Positions 1 through 9,751 are shown, numbered from the stretch's first letter. The stretch: 64,000 nucleotides of DNA from Leptolinea sp964397625 (GCA_964397625.1 CAYNJT010000010.1:1-64000), one strand, 5' to 3'. Translations and numbers: made by a program. The notes: generated from the letters alone by a model not told the origin.

Positions 1-422
1 TCGCCGATATACACGATCTGTGTAATTCCGAAATCGTTTTCGCAGTATTTGAAGGCTTTCACGGTCTCGTCGTTGATGACACCCTTGCTTACCGGGATGT
101 TAATCAACTTGCTCAATTGGCGGTAAATTTCTTCTACGGCGCCTTCGTCAGTGGGCAAATACGCCGGGGTGATGGTTACATTGTAAGAAGGTACATTTCT
201 GGCAAGAACATATCCATTGCGATCGGTAATGATTCCCCGCTGAGTGGCTTCACTTACATCCTTGATTCGGTTCTCATCAGCCCGGGCAACAAATGATTCT
301 CCATCAATAATTTGCAAGCTGAATAGACGAAACGTGAAAAACAGGAATACCCCGCCGATAATCGCGTAGACCACATACATCCGCCAGGCTTCAAAACGTC
401 CCAACGGTTGTTCAGTCCTCAT
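1..422 (-). CDS. mrdA: Penicillin-binding protein 2, partial (N-terminal part)
   Basis: Class B penicillin-binding protein of the rod-elongation complex; the family is the transpeptidase that cross-links new peptidoglycan during side-wall growth. Only the first 140 codons lie in the window, so the transpeptidase domain and its catalytic serine cannot be checked. Visible are a short cytoplasmic tail, one membrane helix at about residues 15-36 and the beginning of the PBP dimerisation (pedestal) domain with the typical RGIITDRNG stretch at 62-70. The ATG overlaps the mreD stop by four bases (ATGA), which indicates translational coupling and places it last in an mreB-mreC-mreD-mrdA operon. Identification is from the N-terminal motif plus context. 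Confidence 0.9.
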   Translation of the reverse strand, partial: MRTEQPLGRFEAWRMYVVYAIIGGVFLFFTFRLFSLQIIDGESFVARADENRIKDVSEATQRGIITDRNGYVLARNVPSYNVTITPAYLPTDEGAVEEIYRQLSKLINIPVSKGVINDETVKAFKYCENDFGITQIVYIG

Positions 423-919
423 ATCTCAACCTCCCGGGGATATAACCAGTCGGCCAGTTCGGAGACAAATGTGTGAACAGGAACGGCCAGAATTAGATTC
501 CAGAACACACTGGGTAAAATGATCAGACTAAAGCTCTCCAACAGAGAGATCTCCGAACCGGAGAATTGCAGAACAATAGCGGACAAGATATGAAAAATAA
601 CAGTTCCAAAGAATGCGCTGACCAGCATGGCCAGTACCGGTGTCTGCCAGATGCGCTTTTTTAACCAGAAAGCCAATCCCGCGGAAATACTATAGCTCCA
701 CAGAGGGATCATCAACGGCAGCGCGGACACAAACGAAACCATCAGTCCACCCATCACAACCCACTCCCAGCCGTGTTTGACATTTTCGTTTAACATCCAG
801 GCCAATAGAACCAGCAACATGATATCGGCCGTCCCATAAAGCAGTGGCAGGCGCGAAAATGCCGTCGTTTGCAGGACAAGGGTAAAAACCAGAACGGGAA
901 CGCCAATCAGTACAGGCAT
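419..919 (-). CDS. mreD: Rod shape-determining protein MreD
   Basis: Small integral membrane protein of the elongasome that links MreC/MreB to the peptidoglycan synthases. The 166-residue product is almost entirely hydrophobic with about five membrane segments, and its length is normal for MreD. Sequence conservation in MreD is low, so the call rests on size, topology and position between mreC and mrdA. It starts three bases after the mreC stop and overlaps the mrdA start by four bases, so the three genes are almost certainly co-translated. Confidence 0.88.
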   Translation of the reverse strand: MPVLIGVPVLVFTLVLQTTAFSRLPLLYGTADIMLLVLLAWMLNENVKHGWEWVVMGGLMVSFVSALPLMIPLWSYSISAGLAFWLKKRIWQTPVLAMLVSAFFGTVIFHILSAIVLQFSGSEISLLESFSLIILPSVFWNLILAVPVHTFVSELADWLYPREVEI

Positions 920-922
920 GGG

Positions 923-1768
923 TTATGGGGATAGTGTCGGTGTCAGCGGCATGATGTTCACCGGTTTGAAGTTGGAAATAACCAATACCGCACGCAGGCT
1001 GGTGAAGTCCACAGCCGGTTGGATGGATGCCGATTGGAAGAGTTCTCCCTCGCGGCGCTGGATGGAAACCACCTGCCCCACCAGAACATCTGCCGGGTAG
1101 CCGCCGCCCAGACCGGATGTTAAAACCAGGTCGCCGGCTTTCAACCTTGTTTCCTGCGGAATCATTTCCAGTGTCAGATCGCCGGTAATGGAACCTTTTA
1201 ATAGGGTCTCGGTCTGTGTGGATTGAAGCCGCACATTGATAGATGACCCGGGGTCTGTGATCAATTGCAGCCGTGCCGCGCCGGCGGTGACGGCATCCAC
1301 ACGGCCAACCAGTCCCTGCTGGGTCACAACAGGCATGCCATGCCGCAATCCCGCATCAGAACCATGGTCGATGATCACATAGCTCATGAACGGGCTTGGA
1401 TCGCGTCCAATGACCGAACTGGCAATGTATTCATTTTCCGGCCTTGAACGGGCAAAATCGAGCAACGCGTACAGCACATCGGCTTCTTTCAACTGTTGCT
1501 GAAGCTGAATGATCTGTGTTTGCAGTTGTGAATTCTCATTTGTCAGTAGGGCATTTTGCTGACGCAGACTGGCGACATCACGCGGCACGGTGACAAAATC
1601 ATACAGCGCCGTATATCGCGTGGAAATCCAGCTTTGCAGGCTTACAATCGGATTCAATGCCACCCGAAAAAGCGGCGCCAGGTAACCGGCCAACGCGAGG
1701 AACACAATTCCGGCAACAACAAGCGTCACTACCAGCGGACGCCATTTACCAGGGTTCAGTACTTTCAT
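923..1768 (-). CDS. mreC: Rod shape-determining protein MreC
   Basis: Bitopic scaffold of the elongasome that binds PBP2 and MreD outside the membrane. The 281-residue product has a basic N-terminus, one membrane helix at about residues 11-34, a Gln/Leu-rich coiled coil at about 64-95 that drives dimerisation, and the beta-domain containing the family segments SSVIGRDPSPF and ITDPGSSINVRL. The last residues (PLTPTLSP) are a short low-complexity tail. It lies 44 bases downstream of mreB and 3 bases upstream of mreD. The ATG at 1768 has no clear Shine-Dalgarno sequence, suggesting coupling to mreB translation. Confidence 0.93.
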   Translation of the reverse strand: MKVLNPGKWRPLVVTLVVAGIVFLALAGYLAPLFRVALNPIVSLQSWISTRYTALYDFVTVPRDVASLRQQNALLTNENSQLQTQIIQLQQQLKEADVLYALLDFARSRPENEYIASSVIGRDPSPFMSYVIIDHGSDAGLRHGMPVVTQQGLVGRVDAVTAGAARLQLITDPGSSINVRLQSTQTETLLKGSITGDLTLEMIPQETRLKAGDLVLTSGLGGGYPADVLVGQVVSIQRREGELFQSASIQPAVDFTSLRAVLVISNFKPVNIMPLTPTLSP

Positions 1769-1812
1769 TCGTTATATGTGTTCATTTGAAACATGAACAC
1801 GCGGATTATAAC

Positions 1813-2877
1813 CTACCTGCGTGTACCTGACCGGTCAAGACTGACCAAAAACTGTTCGTACAAGTCCAGGTTTTCGAGGATCATGCCCGCCCCACGCGCC
1901 ACACACGTCATAGGGTCTTCCGCCACCCAGACACGCAATTTCAACTCGTCAGACAGGCGGTCCTGAAGACCCTGCACCTGTGATGTGCCCCCTGCCATGC
2001 AAATACCCCCCTCGATGAGATCGGATATGATTTCCGGAGGTACTTCATCAAGCGCGTCTTTTATAGTGTCCACAATCACCTGTATGGAACCCGAAATGGC
2101 TTCGCGGATCTCCACCGACGAGATTTCGATGGCTTCGGGCAACCCGGTTACCAGGTTGCGGCCGCGCACGGTCATCGTCTTTTCCACCGGCAGAGGGAAG
2201 GCCGATCCAACCTGGATCTTGATCAGCTCGGACATGCGCTCGCCGATGAACAGGTTGTATTTGTTTCGGATGTATAGCGCGATGTCCTGGTCTAGTTCGT
2301 CGCCGGCTACGCGCAATGAGCGTGAGACCACAATGCCGCCCATCGACATGACAGCCACTTCGGTGGTGCCGCCGCCGATATCCACCACCATGCTCCCGTG
2401 AATTTCTGAAACCGGCAGGCCGGCTCCCAAGGCGGCAGCGCGAGGCTCCTCGATAAGATAGGCTTCGCGTGCGCCAGCCGCCATGGCGGCGTCAAAAACC
2501 GCGCGTTTTTCCACTTCCGTGGCGCCGGATGGAATACCGATCACCACCCTCGGACGCGGCATGGGAACAATGGTCTGCTGGTGGGCTTTACCAATAAAAT
2601 AGCCCAACATGGCCTGGGTGATCTCGAATTCCGAGATCACGCCATCGCGCAGCGGGCGGATGGCGACCACATTGGTGGGCGTGCGGCCGACCATCTCCTT
2701 GGCCTGCGCGCCAATGGCTAAAGGCCGCCGCGTACGTTTGTCGATGGCGACCCAGGATGGCTCATTTATGACAATCCCCTTGCCGCGAACATTGACTAAC
2801 GTGTTGGCCGTCCCCAGATCGATACCAATATCCAGGGAGAACATCCCCATCAGCCAGTTGAGAGGGTTAAAAGCCAA
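1813..2877 (-). CDS. mreB: Actin-like cell-shape protein MreB
   Basis: Bacterial actin homologue that polymerises along the membrane and positions cell-wall synthesis. Visible family features are the phosphate-1 motif IGIDLGTANTLV near the N-terminus, the phosphate-2 segment VVDIGGGTTEVAV, and the adenosine-binding segment MAGGTSQVQGL near the C-terminus. The amphipathic N-terminal stretch (FNPLNWLMGMFS) fits membrane attachment. At 354 residues it is close to the usual 340-350. The chosen start is a TTG, supported by an AGGAGA ribosome-binding site six bases before it; the alternative ATG ten codons later would remove the amphipathic N-terminus and lacks a good site. It is the first gene of the mreBCD-mrdA operon. 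Confidence 0.96.
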   Translation of the reverse strand: MAFNPLNWLMGMFSLDIGIDLGTANTLVNVRGKGIVINEPSWVAIDKRTRRPLAIGAQAKEMVGRTPTNVVAIRPLRDGVISEFEITQAMLGYFIGKAHQQTIVPMPRPRVVIGIPSGATEVEKRAVFDAAMAAGAREAYLIEEPRAAALGAGLPVSEIHGSMVVDIGGGTTEVAVMSMGGIVVSRSLRVAGDELDQDIALYIRNKYNLFIGERMSELIKIQVGSAFPLPVEKTMTVRGRNLVTGLPEAIEISSVEIREAISGSIQVIVDTIKDALDEVPPEIISDLIEGGICMAGGTSQVQGLQDRLSDELKLRVWVAEDPMTCVARGAGMILENLDLYEQFLVSLDRSGTRR

Positions 2878-2928
2878 AAATTTCTCCTAAAAACTTGTAA
2901 ACAAGGTATGTGTATAGACAGATAAAAA

Positions 2929-2937
2929 ATTATACCA
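2929..2937 (-). promoter_or_regulatory. Extended -10 promoter of the mreBCD-mrdA operon
   Basis: The minus strand reads TGGTATAAT, a perfect extended -10 element, 52 bases before the mreB start codon. The hexamer 17 bases upstream (TTTAAT) is only a weak -35 match, so recognition would rely on the TGn extension. No other promoter-like sequence is evident between mreB and the next gene. Confidence 0.6.
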
Positions 2938-3102
2938 GAGAAAAATTGAACATTAAAACGGTTATTTAAGGCCGATGCCAGGCTTGAAATTTTTTGGGTC
3001 TTCATCCGAGTTTTGGGCTTCCAAAAGATACCTTTTGAGACCCTAAGTAATTTATCTCCTAATGCGCGAGACATTCACCGGAGTGAACAACTTTTTAATA
3101 AT

Positions 3103-5919
3103 TCAGTCTCTTTCCCCTTCCAGCAATTGCAGAAACACCTCCACCACCTGCGGGTCAAACTGAATGCCGCTCTGCTCCCGGATGTAGGTCAGGACTGCCT
3201 CGTGCGTCCAGGCCGGCCGGTACGGCCGGTCGGAGGATAGCGCGTCCCACACATCCACCACGGCGAACAGGCGCGCCGCCAGGGGGATGGCGTCGCCGCT
3301 CAGTCCGCGCGGGTAGCCTTTGCCATTCCAACGCTCGTGGTGCGCGTACGGAATATCCAACGCCGGCCGCAAATATGGGATGTCCGAAAGCAGCCTTTGG
3401 GCAAAAATGGGGTGCATGCGCATCACGTTCCATTCGTCATCGGTCAGCGGGCCTGGCTTTAGCAGGATGGAATCAGGGATGCCCATCTTACCAATATCGT
3501 GCAGCAATGCCCCTCTGCGGATATGGGACAACTCTTCCACAGGAATATCAAATTTCTCCGCCAGTTTCAACGTCATTTCCACCACGTTTCGGCTGTGGTT
3601 GGCTGTCTCTTTCTCCCGCAGCTCCAACGCGGCCGCCCAACCCTCCAGGGTAAGGTCGTAGGCGATCTGCAATTCCTCTTCTGCCCGCTTCCTCTCTGTA
3701 ATATCCCTGGCCAGACCATAGGTGCCGATGATTTTTCCGTTCTGGTCATATAACGGCAGCTTGGTCACAGAAACCCATTCAGGCGGTCGGTCACCATATG
3801 TTAATATCTCATCATCATTGATAATTGCATCTCCCCCATTGATGATGGCTTTCTCCTGTTCAAACGCCATTTGAGCATGCTCTTGGGTAAAAAAGTCAAA
3901 ATCGGTTTTTCCCAATAAATCTGCCGGTTCCTTACCACCCAACCGTCTGGCCTGGGCCTTATTAACACGCAGGAATTTTCCATCACGATCCTTAAACCAA
4001 ATGGTGTCCGGGATGGTATCCATTAAGGTGCGCATAAGGTATTGTTCGCGCTCCAGGGCTTCCTCCGCCCGTTTTTGGTCTTCAAGCATGCTGAGCAATA
4101 CGCGGCCATGCTGCATGGCTTCTTCGTTTTTGCGTTCCAGGTCAGCCATGGTTTCACGAAGTTTGATCTCCGCCGCGCGTCGTTCGCGGATATCGATGCC
4201 GATTCCGGTGAAATAAACCTTATCACCAATATCAACCCGCGCGGCTGTGAAATCAAACAGGATGCGCTCGCCGCTTTTTGTTGTGAGATTCGCCTCAGCT
4301 GATGCGAAACCTTCCTTCAGGGCTTTTTCCACACCTTTGGTAACCCGCTCAATATCTTCCGGCTGATCTTTGTACCAGTCCAGCAGGTAAAAGTGATCCA
4401 ACTCTTCGGCGGAATACCCGGTCATTTCTTCGTGTTTCTTATTCCAGCGCAGCAAATGACCTTCTGAATCATACAGGTACAAGACTCCCGGGACGCTGTT
4501 AAAAATGGCTTCCATCAATTTATTTTCTTCCTGCAGGGCGATCTCCATTTTCTTGCGTTCGGTGATATTGCGGGTCACTCCCAGGGTTTCCACGTGCCCG
4601 GTTACCGGATTTAGCTGATAACTGGATGTGACTTCCGTCATGACGATCGATCCATCTTTGCAGGGTTGATCAACTTCGTTGACATACACCTTTTCAGGCA
4701 ATTCGCTCCCGTTCTTGAAAGCCTCCGCCCGCTGCCGGATTAGCTCTCTCATTGCTGTACTTTCTTCCGGCTTCAACGCATCATTCACCGACCTGCCGGT
4801 CATCTCTTCTGCTGTGTATCCTCTTAACTTCTCGACCGAAGGACTCACATATGTAAAACACATTGTTTCGGTGTCCAGAACCCAGATGACGTCGGAGATC
4901 TTTTCGGTATAGGTACGGTACCTTTCTTCATTCACGCGCAGCGCTTCTTCGGCTCTCTTTTTCTCTGTAATATCACGGTTGCTTCCTCTTATGCCAAGAA
5001 ATTTTCCATTTTGATCATGTAAAGGCCGACAATTATGGCTGATCCACCGAATGGAACCATCCGTGCTGATAATGCGGAATGCGACGGGATTTTCTCTTTC
5101 CGCTTCTGGATTAGAGTCGTGATGTTTGCGAAAGATCTCCAAATCATCTGGATGGATGATGTCCATTGAAAGCCGGGGATTCTTTAAGAATTCTTCTGCC
5201 GAATGTCCGGTAATAGTCACACAGGAAGGAGAACAATACTCAAAATTCCCTTCAGGGTTGACCCAATATTCCCAATCAGCTGTATTATCAGCCACAATGC
5301 GGTAGCGGGCCTCACTATCAGCGAGTTTCTCTATCAGCAATCCTCTACGGAGTCTGGCGATTAAAATATATCCAAGAAGTACCGTGCCAACCGGGTAAAT
5401 AGTCAACACAGGAAGGTAGATATTGGCTATGGTGCGCAGGGCAACCTCAAAAGGCATAGTGAAAGCCAGCAGGATCATGACTACATGAATGATGACACCA
5501 AAGAGGAATAATTCTTTCCACTCGATTTCAACCAGAGGTTTGCGGTTTAACTTACGCCATAAAATCCCTATGGTTCCTGTGGCTAATATGACAGAAACCC
5601 CCATGATGGCGCCTGTGCCCCCCTGGTAGATACGCAGGCTAATGGTCATAGCCATGGCGATGAGAGTCGGTATGGTTCCAAAGAAGATGCCTGAAATACC
5701 CAGTAGAACAGACCGGGTATCAAAAATAATCCCCGGAATGAAAACCCAGGGCGTCAACATGATGGCTAACCCCACTCCCCCCACGATTACTCCGATTAAC
5801 AAATCGCGTAAATATTTATTGCCTGAGCGCCAGTTTTGTGACGCGATGTCAAATATCAGCACCAATGCCAGGAGCAGCGAAATGTTATGTACGAGACCCA
5901 GAAAAGACTCACCGGCCAT
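3103..5919 (-). CDS. Membrane sensor with four PAS domains and an HD-GYP c-di-GMP phosphodiesterase domain
   Basis: Probable cyclic-di-GMP phosphodiesterase under the control of sensory domains. Numbered from the start chosen here (938 residues), it has a hydrophobic N-terminus of about five or six helices (1-190) resembling the 5TM LytS-type receptor, PAS domains at about 201-322, 329-456, 464-582 and 625-744, a coiled linker after the third PAS, and an HD-GYP domain at 751-934. The HD-GYP motifs are intact: HDIGK at 807-811 and HHERWNGKGYP at 860-870, so hydrolysis is plausible. The start at 5919 has GGAGAA seven bases upstream; an ATG 48 bases earlier would lengthen the overlap with the upstream gene. 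It overlaps that gene by 11 bases, so the two PAS proteins are probably made together. Confidence 0.88.
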   Translation of the reverse strand: MAGESFLGLVHNISLLLALVLIFDIASQNWRSGNKYLRDLLIGVIVGGVGLAIMLTPWVFIPGIIFDTRSVLLGISGIFFGTIPTLIAMAMTISLRIYQGGTGAIMGVSVILATGTIGILWRKLNRKPLVEIEWKELFLFGVIIHVVMILLAFTMPFEVALRTIANIYLPVLTIYPVGTVLLGYILIARLRRGLLIEKLADSEARYRIVADNTADWEYWVNPEGNFEYCSPSCVTITGHSAEEFLKNPRLSMDIIHPDDLEIFRKHHDSNPEAERENPVAFRIISTDGSIRWISHNCRPLHDQNGKFLGIRGSNRDITEKKRAEEALRVNEERYRTYTEKISDVIWVLDTETMCFTYVSPSVEKLRGYTAEEMTGRSVNDALKPEESTAMRELIRQRAEAFKNGSELPEKVYVNEVDQPCKDGSIVMTEVTSSYQLNPVTGHVETLGVTRNITERKKMEIALQEENKLMEAIFNSVPGVLYLYDSEGHLLRWNKKHEEMTGYSAEELDHFYLLDWYKDQPEDIERVTKGVEKALKEGFASAEANLTTKSGERILFDFTAARVDIGDKVYFTGIGIDIRERRAAEIKLRETMADLERKNEEAMQHGRVLLSMLEDQKRAEEALEREQYLMRTLMDTIPDTIWFKDRDGKFLRVNKAQARRLGGKEPADLLGKTDFDFFTQEHAQMAFEQEKAIINGGDAIINDDEILTYGDRPPEWVSVTKLPLYDQNGKIIGTYGLARDITERKRAEEELQIAYDLTLEGWAAALELREKETANHSRNVVEMTLKLAEKFDIPVEELSHIRRGALLHDIGKMGIPDSILLKPGPLTDDEWNVMRMHPIFAQRLLSDIPYLRPALDIPYAHHERWNGKGYPRGLSGDAIPLAARLFAVVDVWDALSSDRPYRPAWTHEAVLTYIREQSGIQFDPQVVEVFLQLLEGERD

Positions 5920-8900
5920 GGTTATTCTCCATTGGTGCACCGCCACTGTATTTCTGCTTTTCGCCAAGGCGGTCCAATAATTGATTGACTTCCTGTTTCA
6001 ATTCAAGAATACGGTTCTCACGCCCAAGTGTTACCGTATTCCAGCGGCGTAATTCATCCATCTGCTCCTGTACCTTCATCTCAGCAATTTTTCGCGCATG
6101 GATATCACGAGTTGTACCAGATATACCAATAATTCTGCCTTCCATATCACGCATCGGATTTAGGACGATTTCGACGTATCTGATTTCACCTTCGATTGTG
6201 GCCGTTGTTTCATACAAAACAGTTGAGTTGGTGTTATACACCTGGCGGAGCAATCGTTCCCATTCAACACATTGGTCAGGCGGAAAACCCAATTCGCTGT
6301 GAGTTTTCCCTATTATTTGATCATTAGTGATACCAAGAGCTCGACACAACGAAGAATTCGCATGGGTGAATCTTCCGGATAGATCGTAGCTGTAAATAAA
6401 ATCGGAGCTTGATTCATCAATTAATTGGTATCGTTCTTCTGACCGTTTTAAATTCTCATCAAGCGCCTTTTTCTCTGTAATATCTCTGGCAACACCCACA
6501 ATTATGGATTCTTCAGGATAGGGGAAGGCGTTCCATGAAAGCCATCGGAATTTGCCGTCTTTGCATAAATAGCGATTTTCAAATTGTAAAACATCCCCGC
6601 TGTTTTTAATCAGCATTACAGCAATTTTTTCTGTATTCTCTTTGTCTTCAGGATGGACAAATTCAATCCAGGGTTTACCTGTTAACTCATTTGAATCCCA
6701 ACCAAGATTGTGCTCCCAGGCAGGGTTAATCATTTTGAAATATCCATCAAATCCTGCGACGAAAAGCATGTCAAGTGAATGGGTGAAAATTTTTTCTCGC
6801 AAAAGCAGTGCCTCTTCTGCGGCTTTCCGCTCAGTAATATCCTGCACCTGAGTGATGAAATACCGTGGATTGCCTGAAACGTCTCGTATGAGCGTTGAAC
6901 TGAGATTCACCCAGATCACCCGTCCGGTTTTATGAATATACCTTTTTTCGAACTGTATATTTTGACTGCCCCCTTCCTGCGGTTTCTTTAAATATTGATC
7001 AGATATCTGCAAATCATCCGGATGGGTTATAAAGTTAATGGATTTTCCGATCAACTCATCCGCCGAATAACCAATTAACTCGCAGTAGGCCTGATTTACC
7101 CGGATGAACTGTCCATCCAGGTTGACCATGCACATACCGACGGCTGTCTGTTCAAAGGTGCTGCGGAATTGTTCCTCACTTTCGCGTAACGCTGTTTCAT
7201 TTCGCTTCCGGTCAGTGATATCTTCAAAGGTTACGGCAAATTGCCCGGGCTTTGGAGAGAAAGCCGTAACGTTGTACCATTTTCCTATACCAGAGTGATA
7301 ATTTTCAAAATTCAAATTACCACCGTGAAGGGCCACTTCCCCATACTTTTCGATCCAATAGGGTTCGGTAGCCGGCAATACCTCTCTTACCGTGCGCCCG
7401 ATAATCTCGTCCCGTTTTAATCCCGTCAATTTTTCAAAAGCCGGATTTATATCCAAAAAGCGATAGTCAATTGGTTTTCCTTTTTTATTTACAATAATCT
7501 CATGAAGAGCAAATCCCTCTGACATTTCTTCAAACAACAGGCGATAGCGTTCTTCAGAATAAGTGAGCGCTTCTTCCATGCGTTTTCGTTCACTGATATC
7601 ACGCACGACGGCCAGAACCCGTTCTTTCCCGTTGATTAATACTCTGTTTAGAGAAATTTCCGTCCAAAATTGGCTCCCATCTGTTCTTTTTGAAAGCCAC
7701 TCAAATACCCTCGGACCGGAGAAATTTGCTTTCAGTACTAATTCGCGTCCCTTTTCTTCAGAAAACATGGCATCAGCCTGCAGAGTTCGTATCTTGTTTT
7801 CTGAAATGGCATCCTCTCTGGAGGCAAAGCCATACATCTTCAAAACCGTGTTATTAACATCAATGATCTCTCCTGTTTCAGCGTCATGAATGAAAATGGC
7901 CTCGGAAGTTGAATTAAAAATTTCCCTGAAGTTCTGTTCACTTACGGCAAGAGCATTATCCGCTTCCAGCTTGGCCAGGGAGATTGCCACGTAATCCACC
8001 AAATGCTCGAGTACGTCTATCTTTTCTCGAGTATGCCACCCGATGCGCCTGTCGTTAAATTGAATCAGGCCGAATATTTTGTCATGATGTTTAATTGGGA
8101 TCAGCGCGACTGACTCATACCCTTCGTGATTGCAGCGATTGCGAGTATAAGTCAGGCGATCAGCGTCAGTGGTTTCTGTCAGCAGTTTGGTTGTATTCCC
8201 CGACCAGAAGCTACCGTGCTCTGTGAAAAACTCTTTTTCCGGGTCGATTCGACCGCACAACACATTGCCGCACATACATTCCAGGATTGGATTTCCATCT
8301 GGATCACGGATGAATTCTCCATTTTTATTTCGGAGGCATAATGACTTTTCCGTATTTATAAAGTCATTCGGTAATCCGTGGGTTTCATAATAGGGAAAAT
8401 CCTCTCCCTCCTTCAAACGAATACCCACCGCTTCACATCCAGTAAACTGCGCGAAAAAGGGCAGCAGTTTTTGCATCAGTTCGCGTATTGAACCGGCAAA
8501 ACTGCAAATTTCCAGCAGCTCACGTTCCGCGCGGATCTGTTCTTCGGCTTTAACCCGGTCGGTCACATCGGTGTAAATGCAATGCAGATATGTGTTTTCA
8601 CCCTGAACCAGCGGTTGAACACTAACATGCACCGAGCGTAATTCACCCTGTTTTGTGCGTTGAATGGTATTAAAACTATCGAATCCCTGTTTTAAAACAG
8701 ATTCCACATGACGGTCAATCTCTTCGGGAGTTTCGTTTATTTCAAAATCTTTGATGGTTAGTTCCTTAAACTCCTCCCTCGTATACCCCAACTGGCGGTA
8801 AGCGACCGAATTAAAATCCACCGGCTTGCCCGTTTTAGGATCGAAAACCACAATTCCGAATGGAGATTGTTCAAATAGTAACTTAAACCTCCGTGTGGAT

Positions 8901-9316
8901 TCATCCAGGGCGGTTGTGGCGTGTTGCTTATCCCGCCGGTTTCGGGATTCTTTTAATACACTACGTGTTATGGGCGCGAGGAGAAACAGGTTCTCTTTCA
9001 TAATAAAACCTGCCGCTCCGTTGCCCATCAAGTCAACCGCCGCCTTTTCATCCATCTTCTTAGAAATGATTATGTAAGGCGCGTCATTTGCCAGATCGTG
9101 AATAACCTCAATAGCCATGGAAACAGGTAGCGTGAGAATATCCAGGTTAATAACAATTACATCCCAGGTTGAGCGAGTCAAAGCAGCCTGCAAGTTTTCA
9201 ACCGATTCAACCCGTTCAAACTCACAGAACAGGTCGTTTGATTGCAATACCCGCATTACCTGCCGGGCGTCTTTTTCATTATCTTCTATTAATAAAACGC
9301 GAATTCGTTCGTCCAT
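5909..9316 (-). CDS. Multi-PAS/GAF protein with degenerate receiver and no output domain
   Basis: Large (1135 residues) cytoplasmic sensory protein. Domains in order are a receiver-like domain (5-120), PAS (141-258), a GAF domain (262-450), five more PAS domains (about 458-578, 587-706, 713-832, 840-950, 959-1078) and a C-terminal coiled coil (1079-1120). No kinase, cyclase, EAL, HD-GYP or DNA-binding domain follows. In the receiver the acidic pair E11/D12 and Lys107 are present, but the usual phospho-acceptor position is Asn57. The GAF domain carries cysteines 347, 349, 354 and 395, which could bind metal or respond to redox. The gene sits directly upstream of, and overlaps, the HD-GYP gene, so it may act as a sensory partner of that enzyme; this is inference. 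Confidence 0.85.
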   Translation of the reverse strand: MDERIRVLLIEDNEKDARQVMRVLQSNDLFCEFERVESVENLQAALTRSTWDVIVINLDILTLPVSMAIEVIHDLANDAPYIIISKKMDEKAAVDLMGNGAAGFIMKENLFLLAPITRSVLKESRNRRDKQHATTALDESTRRFKLLFEQSPFGIVVFDPKTGKPVDFNSVAYRQLGYTREEFKELTIKDFEINETPEEIDRHVESVLKQGFDSFNTIQRTKQGELRSVHVSVQPLVQGENTYLHCIYTDVTDRVKAEEQIRAERELLEICSFAGSIRELMQKLLPFFAQFTGCEAVGIRLKEGEDFPYYETHGLPNDFINTEKSLCLRNKNGEFIRDPDGNPILECMCGNVLCGRIDPEKEFFTEHGSFWSGNTTKLLTETTDADRLTYTRNRCNHEGYESVALIPIKHHDKIFGLIQFNDRRIGWHTREKIDVLEHLVDYVAISLAKLEADNALAVSEQNFREIFNSTSEAIFIHDAETGEIIDVNNTVLKMYGFASREDAISENKIRTLQADAMFSEEKGRELVLKANFSGPRVFEWLSKRTDGSQFWTEISLNRVLINGKERVLAVVRDISERKRMEEALTYSEERYRLLFEEMSEGFALHEIIVNKKGKPIDYRFLDINPAFEKLTGLKRDEIIGRTVREVLPATEPYWIEKYGEVALHGGNLNFENYHSGIGKWYNVTAFSPKPGQFAVTFEDITDRKRNETALRESEEQFRSTFEQTAVGMCMVNLDGQFIRVNQAYCELIGYSADELIGKSINFITHPDDLQISDQYLKKPQEGGSQNIQFEKRYIHKTGRVIWVNLSSTLIRDVSGNPRYFITQVQDITERKAAEEALLLREKIFTHSLDMLFVAGFDGYFKMINPAWEHNLGWDSNELTGKPWIEFVHPEDKENTEKIAVMLIKNSGDVLQFENRYLCKDGKFRWLSWNAFPYPEESIIVGVARDITEKKALDENLKRSEERYQLIDESSSDFIYSYDLSGRFTHANSSLCRALGITNDQIIGKTHSELGFPPDQCVEWERLLRQVYNTNSTVLYETTATIEGEIRYVEIVLNPMRDMEGRIIGISGTTRDIHARKIAEMKVQEQMDELRRWNTVTLGRENRILELKQEVNQLLDRLGEKQKYSGGAPMENNHGR

Positions 9317-9742
9317 CTATACCTCTACGCAAAGGGATGAACAGGAATTATCAACAAAGACACACTCGAAACATTTGCGCACAATACATTAATTATTCAA
9401 CTTTAATCTGAAAAATCCAGTAAAAAGACCTAAAAATCAGAACACGCAGGCAGAGTATTTTTGGGAAGTCACTCGAATCTATGCCAGCAATAATCAATTA
9501 TTTACTTATTTCGGGTTCAGGGCAACTGGTCAATTTTCCATGCCGCGGTCGGCAGTGATAATCAATGCATATTATGAATCTGAGGAGACCGCCAGAGGAA
9601 ACCTGTTACCCGCAACACACTGATCTAAGGCGATGATCTGAAAGTACTGCGCGGGCATTTCCCGGGTGAATACGTGGATTTGACCTATTTCATTATTTGA
9701 CTTATGTTCTTTTTTGTTTTCCGTTCTCTGGCTTTACTTTTT
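9317..9742. other. Intergenic region, no gene seen
   Basis: This stretch separates the divergent PAS gene and the tRNA-Gly/larA unit. Both strands were read and no credible coding sequence, RNA gene or strong hairpin was found. It must carry the promoter of the minus-strand PAS genes; a GATAAT about 30 bases upstream of 9316 is the best -10 candidate, but it is weak. Confidence 0.5.
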
Positions 9743-9751
9743 TGGTATAAT
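9743..9751 (+). promoter_or_regulatory. Extended -10 promoter upstream of tRNA-Gly
   Basis: The sequence TGGTATAAT is a perfect extended -10 element about 125 bases before the tRNA-Gly gene. No good -35 hexamer is found 16-18 bases upstream. It could drive tRNA-Gly and, by read-through, the larA-like gene. Confidence 0.5.

Noticed and set aside
2307..2495. Overlapping frames within mreB
   Set aside because: Shadow frames of a strongly conserved gene, with no motif or ribosome-binding site.
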